Assembly (NCBI RefSeq): GCF_000306785.1
Contig: NC_017955.1
Span: 4,774,001 to 4,838,000, forward strand
Length of the DNA: 64,000 bases
DNA from: Modestobacter italicus
GTDB lineage: Bacteria > Actinomycetota > Actinomycetes > Mycobacteriales > Geodermatophilaceae
Reading direction: 5' to 3'
Positions within the stretch are counted from its first letter, which is position 1; every line of letters begins with the position of its first letter. Positions 35,687 through 44,662 of the stretch are shown here, piece by piece. The position numbers and the translations under genes were made by a program. The notes beneath the pieces are model-generated. The model was not told the DNA's origin and made no database searches. It was given only the letters and a program-made list of their open reading frames with translations.

Positions 35687-37330
35687 TCAGAAGCTCCGAG
35701 CCGGGCGGGCGGGGCGGCCGCCGGGGCGGTGCCCCTCACCCGAGCTGCGGTAGCCACCGGGACGACGGTCCCGGTCGCCGCCACCCGCGGAGCGATCCCG
35801 ATCGCCGTAGGAGCGCTCGCCCGAGGGGCGGCCTCCGTACGAGCGGTCGCGGTCGCCACCGGCAGGCCGGTCGGCAGCGGAGCGATCCCGATCGCCGTAG
35901 GAGCGCTCGCCCGAGGGGCGGTCTCCGTACGTGCGCTCGCGGTCGCCGGCGGGCCGACGCGGGCCACCCCGGTAGCCGGGACGGTCACCGGTGGGACGAC
36001 GCCCGTCGCGACCGCCGGCCGGACGGCGCGACTCGCGCACCGGACGGACGATCGGCTCGACGAACGTGCCACCGGCGACGAGGTCGGTGATGGGCGCGTC
36101 ACCCGGACGGATCCGGGTCACCTGCGGGTCCAGCTTGGCCTGGCGGAACCGGCGCTTGGCCTGCCCCACCTGGTCGGGCAGCAGCAGCGAGACCACGACA
36201 CCCGCGGCACCGGCGCGCGCGGTGCGGCCGGAGCGGTGCAGGTAGGTCTTGTGGTCTGCCGGCGGGTCGTAGTGCAGCACCAGCGACACGTCGTCGACGT
36301 GGATGCCACGCGCGGCGACGTCGGTGGCCACCAGCACCGGGCTGCGGGCGTCGGTGAACGCCTCCAGGGCCCGGCGGCGGGCCGACTGCGGCAGGCCACC
36401 GTGGATGGCCTCGGCCTTGATGCCGACCATCTGCAGGTTGTCGGCCAGCCGGTCGGCACCGTGCTGGGTGCGCACGAAGATGATGATCCGGCCCGGACGG
36501 GCGGCCATCGCCTCCGCGATCTTCAGCTTGTCCGGGAAGGACACGCTGTAGGCCAGGTGCTCGGCCTGCGGGCCGGTGTCAGCGGCCTTGGCGACCTCGT
36601 GCCGCGCCGGGTCCTTGAGGTAGCGACGCACCAGGGTGTCGACCTCGCCGTCCAGCGTGGCCGAGAACAGCAGCCGCTGACCGTCGGAGCGCGTCTGGTC
36701 GAGCAGCTCCTTGACCACCGGCAGGAAGCCGAGGTCGGACATGAAGTCGGCCTCGTCGATGACCGAGACGACGACCTCGGCGAGGGTCGCCTCGCCCTGG
36801 TTGATCAGGTCCTGCAGCCGCCCGGGGGTGGCGATGAGGACGTCGACGCCGCGGCGCAGCTGCTGGATCTGGCGGTACATCGAGGCACCGCCGTAGACGG
36901 CCGCCAGCTGCACGCCGTTGCTCTGGCCGAGGGGGGCCAGGTTGTCGTGCACCTGCTGGGCCAGCTCGCGGGTCGGCACGAGGATCAGGCCGCGGGGTGC
37001 GCGGCGACCCTGCTGCGGCTCCGCGCCGAGGCGGGCCAGCAGCGGCAGGCCGAAGGCCAGCGTCTTGCCCGAGCCGGTGGCGGCCTTGCCGAGCACGTCG
37101 CGCCCGGCGAGGGCGTCCGGCAGGGCGCTGGTCTGGATGGCGAACGGGTGGCGGATGCCCTTGCGCTCGAGCGCGGTGACCAGCGGCTGGGGCAGGCCCA
37201 GCTGGGCGAAGGTCGGGCCGGTGGGCTCGGCGGGGATCTCGGGGGTCTCCTCGGTCACGGCAGCCGTGTTCTCGGGGAGGTCGTTCGGGATTGCGGTGTT
37301 CTGGACGTCGACAGAGTCGAACGAGGACAA
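35687..37330 (-). CDS. DEAD-box ATP-dependent RNA helicase
   Basis: 547 residues from a TTG at 37330 with GGAG spaced 7 nt. The Q motif (GIRHPFAIQTSALPDALAGR), Walker A AATGSGKT, PTRELAQQ, TPGRL, the DEAD-position motif as DEAD in VIDEADFM, SAT, and the C-terminal RecA motifs (ATDVAARGIHV, HRSGRTARAG) are complete. The last 120 residues are an RG/RS/DR-rich tail with duplicated GERSYGDRDRS units, typical of cold-shock and ribosome-assembly helicases that bind RNA non-specifically. A 213-nt leader lies upstream. A longer in-frame extension to 37483 has atypical composition and is rejected. Confidence 0.93.
   Translation of the reverse strand: MSSFDSVDVQNTAIPNDLPENTAAVTEETPEIPAEPTGPTFAQLGLPQPLVTALERKGIRHPFAIQTSALPDALAGRDVLGKAATGSGKTLAFGLPLLARLGAEPQQGRRAPRGLILVPTRELAQQVHDNLAPLGQSNGVQLAAVYGGASMYRQIQQLRRGVDVLIATPGRLQDLINQGEATLAEVVVSVIDEADFMSDLGFLPVVKELLDQTRSDGQRLLFSATLDGEVDTLVRRYLKDPARHEVAKAADTGPQAEHLAYSVSFPDKLKIAEAMAARPGRIIIFVRTQHGADRLADNLQMVGIKAEAIHGGLPQSARRRALEAFTDARSPVLVATDVAARGIHVDDVSLVLHYDPPADHKTYLHRSGRTARAGAAGVVVSLLLPDQVGQAKRRFRQAKLDPQVTRIRPGDAPITDLVAGGTFVEPIVRPVRESRRPAGGRDGRRPTGDRPGYRGGPRRPAGDRERTYGDRPSGERSYGDRDRSAADRPAGGDRDRSYGGRPSGERSYGDRDRSAGGGDRDRRPGGYRSSGEGHRPGGRPARPARSF
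35787..35921. repeat. 90-nt period direct repeat in the helicase tail
   Basis: 45 nt at 35787-35831 recur exactly at 35877-35921. They encode the duplicated PSGERSYGDRDRSA unit, so the tail can expand or contract by 30 residues through recombination. Confidence 0.85.
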
Positions 37331-37543
37331 GCGGGAACTCCGATACAGATCGGTGCGCGTCCCGTGGTGATGCTTTCCGCCGGATGACCGGCGTCCACAC
37401 TGGTGATCGCCGCCGTCTGCGATGACGCGTGATCTGCACGGATGCGCTGCCCGGACAGGACCGTCCGGGAGGATGACCGGCACTCACCGGCACGATCAGG
37501 TTAGCAGCGCCGGCCCCGGAATGATTCCCGAGGCGGCGTGACC
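37331..37543 (-). promoter_or_regulatory. Long leader of the helicase gene
   Basis: 213 nt without a gene between add and the helicase. The Shine-Dalgarno GGAG lies at 37338-37341. The segment is less G+C-rich than its neighbours. I see no strong terminator, and long leaders are usual for cold-inducible DEAD-box genes, which is the basis for this call. Confidence 0.35.
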
Positions 37544-38617
37544 TCACTCGCGCAGGGCGGCGTACCCCGGTCGGACGACGTCGTGCAGCAGCCGCGTCCG
37601 CTCGCCGTCGTCGAGGAAGGCGCCGGTCAGCGCGCGCTCGGTGACCGTCTGGACGTCGTTCCAGCTCCAGCCGTGGGTGGCCACGACGTCGGCGAACTCG
37701 CTGGTCAGCGACACCCCGCTCATCAGCCGGTTGTCGGTGTTGAGGGTCACGGTGAAGCCGCCGCGGTGCAGCCGGCCGACCGGGTGCGCGGCGAGCGAGG
37801 GGTAGGCGCCGGTCTGCACGTTGGACGAGGGGGCGACCTCCAGCGGCACCCGCTCCTCCAGGACACGCCGCGCGACCGGGCCCAGCGGGCCGTCCAGCGG
37901 CACCTCGTCGGCGATCCGCACGCCGTGGCCGAGACGCTCGGCACCCGCGCCGTCCAGGGCCGCCCGGATGGACTCGATGCCGGCCGCCTCACCGGCATGG
38001 ATGGTGCGGTGCGCACCGGCCCGGTCGAGCAGCGCCAGGGCGTCGGGGATACGGTCCGGCGGGAAGCCGTCCTCGGGCCCGGCGAGGTCGAAGCCCACCA
38101 CGCCGGCGTCCCGGAAGGCGACGACCTGCTCGGCGACCTCGACCCAGCGGTCGGCCTGGCGCATGGCGCACAGCAGGGCGCCGACGACGATCGGCCGGCC
38201 CGCCGCGGCGGCCTCCCGGCTGCCCTGGGCGTACCCGTCGAGCATCGCCTCGACCGCGGCCTGCAGCGGCATGGCGGTGAGCAGCTCGGGGGCCATCCGC
38301 ACCTCGGCGTAGACGACGCCGTCGGCCGCCAGGTCCAGCGCGCACTCGCGCGCCACCCGCTGCACCGCCTCGGGCCGCTGCATCACCCCGACGGTGTGCG
38401 CGAAGGTGAGCAGGTAGCGCTCCAGCGAGCCGGAGTACGCGGCCTCGCGGAACCACCGGCCCAGCGCCTCCGGCTCGTCGGCCGGCAGCGCGCCGTAGCC
38501 CACCTCGTCGGCGAGCTCGAGGACGGTCTGCGGGCGCAGCCCGCCGTCGAGGTGGTCGTGCAGCAGCACCTTGGGCGCGCGGGCGAGGGTGGTGGCGTCC
38601 AGTGGTGCGGCGGGCAT
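37544..38617 (-). CDS. add: Adenosine deaminase
   Basis: 357 residues. Zinc ligands and catalytic residues are visible as KVLLHDHLDGGLRP (HxH), the EVRMAPEL strand, the HAGEAAG histidine/glutamate, GHGVRI and NTDNRLMSGVS with the late aspartate. It deaminates adenosine and deoxyadenosine to (deoxy)inosine, which PunA then phosphorolyses. add, deoA and cdd are also neighbours in M. tuberculosis (Rv3313c-Rv3315c). Here an exporter pair has come between add and deoA. The ATG at 38617 is 6 nt after a TAGCGT box. Confidence 0.95.
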   Translation of the reverse strand: MPAAPLDATTLARAPKVLLHDHLDGGLRPQTVLELADEVGYGALPADEPEALGRWFREAAYSGSLERYLLTFAHTVGVMQRPEAVQRVARECALDLAADGVVYAEVRMAPELLTAMPLQAAVEAMLDGYAQGSREAAAAGRPIVVGALLCAMRQADRWVEVAEQVVAFRDAGVVGFDLAGPEDGFPPDRIPDALALLDRAGAHRTIHAGEAAGIESIRAALDGAGAERLGHGVRIADEVPLDGPLGPVARRVLEERVPLEVAPSSNVQTGAYPSLAAHPVGRLHRGGFTVTLNTDNRLMSGVSLTSEFADVVATHGWSWNDVQTVTERALTGAFLDDGERTRLLHDVVRPGYAALRE

Positions 38618-38623
38618 CCCCGC

Positions 38624-38629
38624 ACGCTA
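38624..38629 (-). promoter_or_regulatory. -10 box TAGCGT, probable leaderless start of add
   Basis: TAGCGT on the minus strand ends 6 nt before the ATG at 38617. Confidence 0.6.
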
Positions 38630-38651
38630 CCCAGCCCCCCCGTCCGGTCCA

Positions 38652-38710
38652 GGCATAGGTACCTATACCTGCGGATCTGCCGCCAGAACGCAGGTAAAGG
38701 TACCTATGCC
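38652..38710. repeat. 22-bp inverted repeat centred on GGTACC palindromes
   Basis: GGCATAGGTACCTATACCTG... (38652-38673) and its complement at 38689-38710 differ at one base and enclose 15 nt. Each arm contains an AGGTACCT palindrome. The region is markedly less G+C-rich than its surroundings. It separates the exporter permease stop from the add promoter and may work as terminator, operator or mobile repeat. Confidence 0.8.
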
Positions 38711-38722
38711 CGGCGGGCGGGG

Positions 38723-39535
38723 TCAGCGGTCGATCTTGTCCTGCCAGCGGAACGTGCGGACGCAGAGCACCAGCCCGACGACGCACCAGATGCCCAGCAC
38801 CAGCGCGACCCGGCCCAGCTCCCAGCTGCCGGCCGGCTCCTGCGCGGCGAGCGCGTCGGGCAGGAACACCGAGCGCAGGCCCTGCGCCATCCACTTGAGC
38901 GGGAACAGCGCGGCGATCGTCTGCAGCCAGGTCGGCACCTGGCTGAACAGGAAGAAGACGCCGGAGATGAACTGCAATACCAGCGCGATCGGGGTGACCG
39001 TCGCCGAGGCCGACCGGCCGTTGCGGGCCAGGCTCGAGACGGCGATGCCCAGCAGGGTGCAGGCCGCCGAGCCCAGCCCGGCGACCCAGACGAAGGTGAT
39101 CCAGTCCGACCCCGACGGCAGGTCGACGCCGTAGAAGACCGCGCCGATGGCCAGCAGGATCGCGATGATCGCCACCGTGACGGCGAAGACCTGCACGACC
39201 TTGCCGACGAAGTAGGCGGCCTTCGGCATCGGGGTGCCGGCCAGGCCCTTGAGCGTGCCGTCGCTGCGCTCGGTGGCGATGTTGATCGCCATGTTCTGCA
39301 GGCTGGCGCCGAGGATGCCGGCGGCGATCACCCCGGCCATGAAGTACTGGGTGAAGGAGACGCCGCTGCCCAGGTCGTAGTCCAGGACCGCGCCGAAGAC
39401 CAGCAGCAGGATCACCGGGAACATCAGGGTGAAGACGACGGACTCGCGCTGCCGGAAGAACTCCTTGAGCTCCACCCCGGCACGGGTGCGGCAGACGCTG
39501 CCGACCGAGGGCAGCGGGCGGTCGACGGTCGTCAT
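38723..39535 (-). CDS. ABC-2 type exporter permease
   Basis: 270 residues with six predicted membrane helices. The N-terminal ELKEFFRQRESVVFTLMFPV amphipathic region and the C-terminal FPLKWMAQGLRSVFLPD motif are typical of drug or lipid ABC-2 permeases. Its ATG overlaps the stop of the ATPase gene by 4 nt, so the two form an exporter half-pair that presumably dimerises. Substrate unknown. Confidence 0.88.
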   Translation of the reverse strand: MTTVDRPLPSVGSVCRTRAGVELKEFFRQRESVVFTLMFPVILLLVFGAVLDYDLGSGVSFTQYFMAGVIAAGILGASLQNMAINIATERSDGTLKGLAGTPMPKAAYFVGKVVQVFAVTVAIIAILLAIGAVFYGVDLPSGSDWITFVWVAGLGSAACTLLGIAVSSLARNGRSASATVTPIALVLQFISGVFFLFSQVPTWLQTIAALFPLKWMAQGLRSVFLPDALAAQEPAGSWELGRVALVLGIWCVVGLVLCVRTFRWQDKIDR

Positions 39536-40422
39536 GAGGGCTCGCCGATCATCCGCAGGTACACGTCTTCCAGGGTCGGGCGGGCGACGGCCAGGTCCGG
39601 CACCTCGCCGGGGAACCGCGCCGCCAGCTCGGCGACGAACGCGGTGGGGGTGGCGGTCTCGGCCGCGCGCCGGACGCCGCCCTCGGTCCAGTGCACGACA
39701 GCCGGAGCCTGGCCGCGGCCGCCCAGCTCACTGGGGACGGCGACCTCGACCAGCCGGCCGCGGGCGATGACGCCCACCCGGTCGGCGAGCTCCTCGGCCT
39801 CGTCCAGGTAGTGCGTGGTGAGCAACATCGTCGTCCCCAGGTCGCGCAGGGAGCGGATGAGCGACCAGAACTGCCGGCGCGCCTCGGGGTCGAACCCGGT
39901 GGTCGGCTCGTCGAGGAAGAGCAGCCGGGGGCGGCCGACGATGCCCAGCGCGACGTCCAGCCGGCGCCGCTGCCCGCCGGAGAGGGTGCGCCCGCGGGCA
40001 CCGGCCTTCTCGGTCAGGCCGACCAGCTCGAGCACCTCGGCCGGGTCGCGCGGGTCGGGGTAGTAGGCGGCGTGCGCCCGGAGCAGCTCCAGGCAGGTCA
40101 GCTGGCTGTCCCCGGCGCCGGACTGCAGCACGATGCCGATGTCGGCCTTCCACCGGCGGCCACCGCGGGCCGGGTCGACCCCGAGCACCTGGACCTCCCC
40201 GCCGTCCCGCTCGCGGTAGCCCTCGAGCACCTCGACGGTGGTGGTCTTGCCGGCGCCGTTGGGGCCCAGCAGCGCGAAGATCTCCCCGCGCGCGATGTCG
40301 AGGTCCAGCCCGTCGACGGCGTTGCGGTCGCCGTAGCGCTTCACCAGGCCGCGCACCGAGATGGCGGCATCGGGGTCCACCGGGCTCATGACCGGCGCGG
40401 ACACGGTCGACGGACGGCTCAC
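39532..40422 (-). CDS. ABC exporter ATP-binding protein
   Basis: 296 residues. Walker A LGPNGAGKTTT, signature LSGGQRRRLDVALG, Walker B LLFLDEPTTG with H-loop TTHYLDE. The C-terminal 70 residues match the tail of DrrA-like ATPases. GTG start at 40422 with GGGGGAG about 12 nt upstream. An ATG at 40389 is an alternative. The promoter side abuts repeat copy C, which separates it from deoA. Confidence 0.9.
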   Translation of the reverse strand: MSRPSTVSAPVMSPVDPDAAISVRGLVKRYGDRNAVDGLDLDIARGEIFALLGPNGAGKTTTVEVLEGYRERDGGEVQVLGVDPARGGRRWKADIGIVLQSGAGDSQLTCLELLRAHAAYYPDPRDPAEVLELVGLTEKAGARGRTLSGGQRRRLDVALGIVGRPRLLFLDEPTTGFDPEARRQFWSLIRSLRDLGTTMLLTTHYLDEAEELADRVGVIARGRLVEVAVPSELGGRGQAPAVVHWTEGGVRRAAETATPTAFVAELAARFPGEVPDLAVARPTLEDVYLRMIGEPS

Positions 40423-40450
40423 GAAGGGTCAGTCTCCCCCATGCCCCTGT

Positions 40451-40509
40451 GGCCCCCTCGCAGGGTCCCGCCGCGAGCTTGCGAGTGGTGGGGGGCGAGG
40501 GGGTCCTTC
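40451..40509 (-). repeat. Stop-linked palindromic repeat, copy C
   Basis: 59 nt beginning GAAGGACCCC (minus strand), one base after the deoA TGA. Outer arms GGACCCCCTCGC and GCGAGGGGGCC pair with the same bulged A as the other copies, but with different stem bases. The core CTCGCAAGCTCGCGGCGGGA is shared with copy D. Confidence 0.85.
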
Positions 40510-40510
40510 G

Positions 40511-41794
40511 TCACGCGGTGATGCGGTCCAGGACCAGGGGGAGCGGCTCGTCGGCGGTGTCGACGCCGATCGCGCCCTCCAGCGCCTCCAGCGCCCGCGG
40601 GATCCGAGCGGCGTCGTCGGTCTGCAGCTCCAGCAGCGGCTGACCGGCGGTCACCTGCTCCCCCACCCCGGCGGTCCACACCACACCGGCCGCGGCCGAG
40701 ACCGGGTCCTCCTTGCGCGCCCGGCCGGCGCCCAGCCGCCAGGCCGCGACGCCGAGGGCGTAGGCGTCGAGCCGGGTCAGCGTGCCGGTGGCCGGGGCGG
40801 TGACCACGTGCCGCTCGGCCGGCTGCGGCAGCGCGGCGTCCGGATCGCCGCCCTGGGCGGCGATCATCCGGCGCCACACGTCCATGGCGCGGCCGTCGGC
40901 GAGGGCGTCGGCGGGGTCGACGTCGTCCCGGCCGACCCCGGCGAGCATCTCCCGGGCCAGCGCGAGGGTGAGCTCGACGACGTCGGCCGGGCCACCGCCG
41001 GCCAGCACCTCGACGGACTCGGCGACCTCCACGGCGTTGCCCGCGGCCCTGCCCAGCGGCCGGTCCATGGCGGTGACCAGGGCGACCGTGCGCACCCCGG
41101 CGGCCTCGCCCAGACCGACCATGGTGCGGGCCAGCGTGCGGGCGTCGTCGGGGTCGCGCATGAACGCGCCCGACCCGGTCTTCACGTCGAGCACCAGCGC
41201 GTCGGCGCCCTCGGCGATCTTCTTGCTCATGATCGAGCTGGCGATCAGCGGGATCGACTCGACCGTGCCGGTGACGTCGCGCAGCGCGTACAGCACCTTG
41301 TCGGCCGGGGCGAGGTCGTTGCCGGCCGCGCAGATGACCGCGCCGACGTCCCGCAGCTGAGACACGTACTCCTCGTCGCTCAGCGCCGCGCGCCAGCCGG
41401 GGACGGCCTCCAGCTTGTCCAGCGTCCCTCCGGTGTGGCCCAGGCCGCGGCCGGACAGCTGCGGCACAGCCACCCCGCAGGCGGCGACCAGCGGCGCGAG
41501 CGGCAGGGTGACCTTGTCCCCGACGCCGCCGGTGGAGTGCTTGTCGGCGGTCGGCCGGCCGAGCCCGGAGAGGTCCTTGCGGACGCCGGAGTCGATCATG
41601 GCCTGGGTCCAGACGGCCAGCTCCTCGGGCGTCATGCCGCGGAAGAACACCGCCATGAGCAGCGCGCTCATCTGCTCGTCGGGCACCTGCCCACCGGTGT
41701 AGGCACCGATCACCCAGCGGATCTGCTCGGCGGAGAGGACGACGCCGTCCCGCTTGGCACGGATGACGTCGATCGCGTCGAACGGCGCCGTCAT
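40511..41794 (-). CDS. deoA: Thymidine phosphorylase (pyrimidine-nucleoside phosphorylase)
   Basis: 427 residues. KHSTGGVGDKVTLPLAPLVA is the phosphate-binding signature, SGRGLGHTGGTLDKLEAVPG the family motif, and DVKTGSGAFM is part of the active site. The C-terminal PYNP domain is complete. It phosphorolyses thymidine and deoxyuridine to base and deoxyribose-1-phosphate. The ATG overlaps the cdd stop by 4 nt. Confidence 0.95.
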   Translation of the reverse strand: MTAPFDAIDVIRAKRDGVVLSAEQIRWVIGAYTGGQVPDEQMSALLMAVFFRGMTPEELAVWTQAMIDSGVRKDLSGLGRPTADKHSTGGVGDKVTLPLAPLVAACGVAVPQLSGRGLGHTGGTLDKLEAVPGWRAALSDEEYVSQLRDVGAVICAAGNDLAPADKVLYALRDVTGTVESIPLIASSIMSKKIAEGADALVLDVKTGSGAFMRDPDDARTLARTMVGLGEAAGVRTVALVTAMDRPLGRAAGNAVEVAESVEVLAGGGPADVVELTLALAREMLAGVGRDDVDPADALADGRAMDVWRRMIAAQGGDPDAALPQPAERHVVTAPATGTLTRLDAYALGVAAWRLGAGRARKEDPVSAAAGVVWTAGVGEQVTAGQPLLELQTDDAARIPRALEALEGAIGVDTADEPLPLVLDRITA

Positions 41795-42210
41795 GCCCTG
41801 GCCGCCGCCGCGACGAGGTCCTCGGGACCGAACGCGTCGGGCAGCACCTCGCGCATCATCACGATGCCCAGCGAGACGGTCTCGATGAGCATGTCCGCGC
41901 CGCCGTGCTCCCAGAGCAGCTGCCGGCAGCGGCCGCAGGGCATCAGCGGCTGGCCGTCCCCGCCGACGCAGGCCACCGCCACCAGCCGGCCGCCGCCGGT
42001 GCGGGCGAGGTCGCTGACCATGCCGCACTCGGCGCACAGGCCCAGCCCGTAGGAGGCGTTCTCGACGTTGCAGCCGGTGACGACCCGACCGTCGTCCACC
42101 AGCCCGGCGACGCCGACCGGGAACTGCGAGTACGGCGCGTAGGCGTGCGTCATCGCCTCCCGGGCCGCCGCGCGCAGCGCGTCCCAGTCCAGGTCGGGTA
42201 CCTGTGCCAC
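41791..42210 (-). CDS. cdd: Cytidine deaminase
   Basis: 139 residues. Zinc site NVENASYGLGLCAECG (CAE) and MPCGRCRQLL (PCxxC), the homotetrameric CDA type. It converts (deoxy)cytidine to (deoxy)uridine ahead of DeoA. GTG start with GGAG spaced 7 nt. The first base of its start is shared with the last base of the upstream permease stop. Confidence 0.95.
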   Translation of the reverse strand: MAQVPDLDWDALRAAAREAMTHAYAPYSQFPVGVAGLVDDGRVVTGCNVENASYGLGLCAECGMVSDLARTGGGRLVAVACVGGDGQPLMPCGRCRQLLWEHGGADMLIETVSLGIVMMREVLPDAFGPEDLVAAAARA

Positions 42211-43499
42211 TAGTGCTCTCCTCGTCGGTAGACCAGGCCGTCGGCCTTCGGTGGGCGCAGCCGCTGGGAGGCCAGCGACAGCACCAGCAGCGTGACCAGG
42301 TGCGGGGTGAACGACACGATGCCGGTCGGCAGCTCGTCGATGGTCAGGTAGCCGACCAGCGCCAGGACGGCGAACACCACGGCCAGCGACCCCTGCACCC
42401 AGCGCCGCCGCGGGAACTGGAAGACGGCCACCACGGCGAGGATCAGCGCGACGATCAGCAGCAGCGCCACCACGGCGCTGCGGCTGCGCAGCTGCAGGCC
42501 GTCGGCGAAGCCGAACAGGAACGCTCCGCCGGTCAGGCCGCCCGGGCGCCAGTTGCCGAAGATCAGCGCGGCCAGGCCGATGTACCCGCGCCCGTTGGTC
42601 TGCCCCTCGCGGTAGATGTTGGCCACGAAGACCAGCACCACGCCGCCCAGCCCGGCCAGCGCCCCGGAGACGACCACCGCGATGTACTTGATCCGGTAGA
42701 CCGGCACGCCCAGCGAGTCGGCCGCGGCCGGGTTCTCCCCGCACGAGCGCAGCCGGAGCCCGAAGGCTGTACGCCACAGCAGCAGGTAGGTGGCCGGCAC
42801 GAGGAGCACCGCCACCAGGGTGAGCACCCCGACGTCGGAGGTGAAGCCGCGCACGATGCCGGCGACGTCGCTGACCAGGAACCAGTGCTTGGCCTCGAGG
42901 TCTCCGAGCAGGTCCGGACCGCTGGACAGCACCGGCAGCGAGAACGACGGCGGCTTGGACGACAGCGACGGCGACTGGGTGATGCCCGCGCCGTCGCTCC
43001 GGCCGCTGTACAGCGACTCGGAGAGGAACCGGACGACGCCGGCCGCCAGGATGTTGATCGCGACGCCGGAGATGGTGTGGTCGACGCCGAAGGTGACCGT
43101 GGCGAGCGCGTGCAGGAGCCCGCCCAGCGCGCCCATCAGCAGGCCGCCGACGATCGCCGCCGTCCAGCCCCACTGGTAGCCGGCGTACCCGGCGCCCCAG
43201 GTGCCGAGGATCATCATGCCCTCGAGGCCGATGTTGACCACGCCCGCGCGCTCGGAGAACAGCCCGCCGAGGGCCACCAACAGCAGCGGGGTGCTCAGCA
43301 GCAGCGCCGCCGTCATCACCGACGACGACGTCAGCGCGTCCTGCCCGCTGACCACCCGGACGACGGAGAAGAGCACGACCAGCCCGGCCAGCGCGATCGC
43401 CAGCCGGCCCGGCGTGCCGGCGGCCTGCAGCCGGCGCAGCGCCGAGGGCCGGCCGGCCGCAGGGCCGCCGGTCTCCGTCGTCGTCACAGACGTGCTCAT
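42210..43499 (-). CDS. BMP-type nucleoside ABC transporter permease 2
   Basis: 429 residues in the BPD_transp_2 family (like RbsC and the B. subtilis NupQ permease), with about nine to ten helices. ERAGVVNIGLEGMMILGTW is the conserved permease motif, and FGLRLRSCGENPAAADSLGV is the cytoplasmic coupling loop. A hydrophilic extracellular insertion lies near residues 150-195. The ATG overlaps the first permease by 4 nt. The operon neighbours cdd and deoA imply nucleoside uptake. Confidence 0.92.
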   Translation of the reverse strand: MSTSVTTTETGGPAAGRPSALRRLQAAGTPGRLAIALAGLVVLFSVVRVVSGQDALTSSSVMTAALLLSTPLLLVALGGLFSERAGVVNIGLEGMMILGTWGAGYAGYQWGWTAAIVGGLLMGALGGLLHALATVTFGVDHTISGVAINILAAGVVRFLSESLYSGRSDGAGITQSPSLSSKPPSFSLPVLSSGPDLLGDLEAKHWFLVSDVAGIVRGFTSDVGVLTLVAVLLVPATYLLLWRTAFGLRLRSCGENPAAADSLGVPVYRIKYIAVVVSGALAGLGGVVLVFVANIYREGQTNGRGYIGLAALIFGNWRPGGLTGGAFLFGFADGLQLRSRSAVVALLLIVALILAVVAVFQFPRRRWVQGSLAVVFAVLALVGYLTIDELPTGIVSFTPHLVTLLVLSLASQRLRPPKADGLVYRRGEH

Positions 43500-44662
43500 G
43501 GGGTCCCCTCCGAGACGACACCGGGGATCCGGCGGGTGGTCATCGAGTCGTCCGGGGGCGGACCGGAGGACTGCCGGCTGGCCCGTTCCGCGGCCCGCCG
43601 GGTGATCCGGCCGGCGATCTCGTTGGCGACCACGACGGCCAGCACGATCGTGCCCTGGATGATCGTGACCACCGAGGAGGGCAGGCTCGCGGCCTGCAGC
43701 GGCACCGAGGCCCGGTCCAGGAAGGCGTAGAGGACCGCGGCGAGCGCGATGCCGCCGGGGTTGTTCCGGCCCAGCAGCGCGACGGCGATGCCGAGGAAGC
43801 CCAGCCCGGAGGTGAAGTCGGTGTTGTAGTCGTAGGTGCGGCCCAGTAGGTCCGGCAGCCCGATCAGGCCGGCGACCGCGCCGGACAGCAGCATCGCCTT
43901 GACCACCATCCGGCGGGCGTCGACCCCGCTGGCGCTCGCCGCGGACGGCGAGAGGCCGGTGGCCCGCAGGTCGAACCCGAAGCGGGTGCGCTGCAGCAGC
44001 ACCCAGACCACGATGCCGACCACGACGGCGACGACGAGGAAGCCGTAGAGCTGGCGCGGCGGGTTGGCCAGCCCCAGCACGTCGAAGATCCCGTTGAGCC
44101 CGCCCAGCCGGCCGGACTCCGGGATCGGCGCGGTGCTCACCGTCGAGGCGCCCTCCGGGCTGCCCCGGAACGGGCCGGTGAGCAGGTAGGAGGCCAGGCC
44201 CAGCGCGATGAAGTTCAGCATGATCGAGCTGATCACCTCGCTGACCCCGCGGGTGACCTTGAGGACCGCGACGATGCCGGCCCAGATCGCCCCGACCGCC
44301 ATCCCGACCACGATGATCAGCAGCACGTGCAGCGGGCCCGGCAGGGTGACCGCTGCGCCGGCCGCGGCGGCCATGATCGTGGCCATCCGGTACTGGCCCT
44401 CGACGCCGATGTTGAACAGGCTCATCCGGAAGCCGATGGCCACCGCCAGCCCGGCCAGGAACAGCGGCAGCGCGCGGTTGAGGATCGCCACGACGGCGGT
44501 GATCTGCTGGCTCGGGGTGTCGCCCAGGTCGACCATCACCGAGAGGACCTGCAACGGGTCGACCCCCAGCAAGGCCATGACCGCCGCCGAGATCGCGACG
44601 GCGATCAGCACCGCCAGGGCGGGGGCGAGCAGCAGGGTGCCGATCCGGCGGAGCACGGTCAC
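43496..44662 (-). CDS. BMP-type nucleoside ABC transporter permease 1
   Basis: 388 residues, BPD_transp_2 family. MSLFNIGVEGQYRMATIMAA is the conserved motif, VLKVTRGVSEVISSIMLNFI follows, and FGFDLRATGLSPSAASASGV is the coupling loop. GTG start overlapping the ATPase stop by 4 nt. Confidence 0.92.
   Translation of the reverse strand: MTVLRRIGTLLLAPALAVLIAVAISAAVMALLGVDPLQVLSVMVDLGDTPSQQITAVVAILNRALPLFLAGLAVAIGFRMSLFNIGVEGQYRMATIMAAAAGAAVTLPGPLHVLLIIVVGMAVGAIWAGIVAVLKVTRGVSEVISSIMLNFIALGLASYLLTGPFRGSPEGASTVSTAPIPESGRLGGLNGIFDVLGLANPPRQLYGFLVVAVVVGIVVWVLLQRTRFGFDLRATGLSPSAASASGVDARRMVVKAMLLSGAVAGLIGLPDLLGRTYDYNTDFTSGLGFLGIAVALLGRNNPGGIALAAVLYAFLDRASVPLQAASLPSSVVTIIQGTIVLAVVVANEIAGRITRRAAERASRQSSGPPPDDSMTTRRIPGVVSEGTP

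Noticed and set aside
35787-35921. Direct repeats near the helicase end as a CRISPR-like array
   Set aside because: Only two units, in frame, encoding a repeated RG-rich tail.
37331-37483. N-terminal extension of the DEAD-box helicase
   Set aside because: The added residues are rich in Cys/His/Arg with no similarity to the family. The TTG at 37330 has a well-spaced GGAG.
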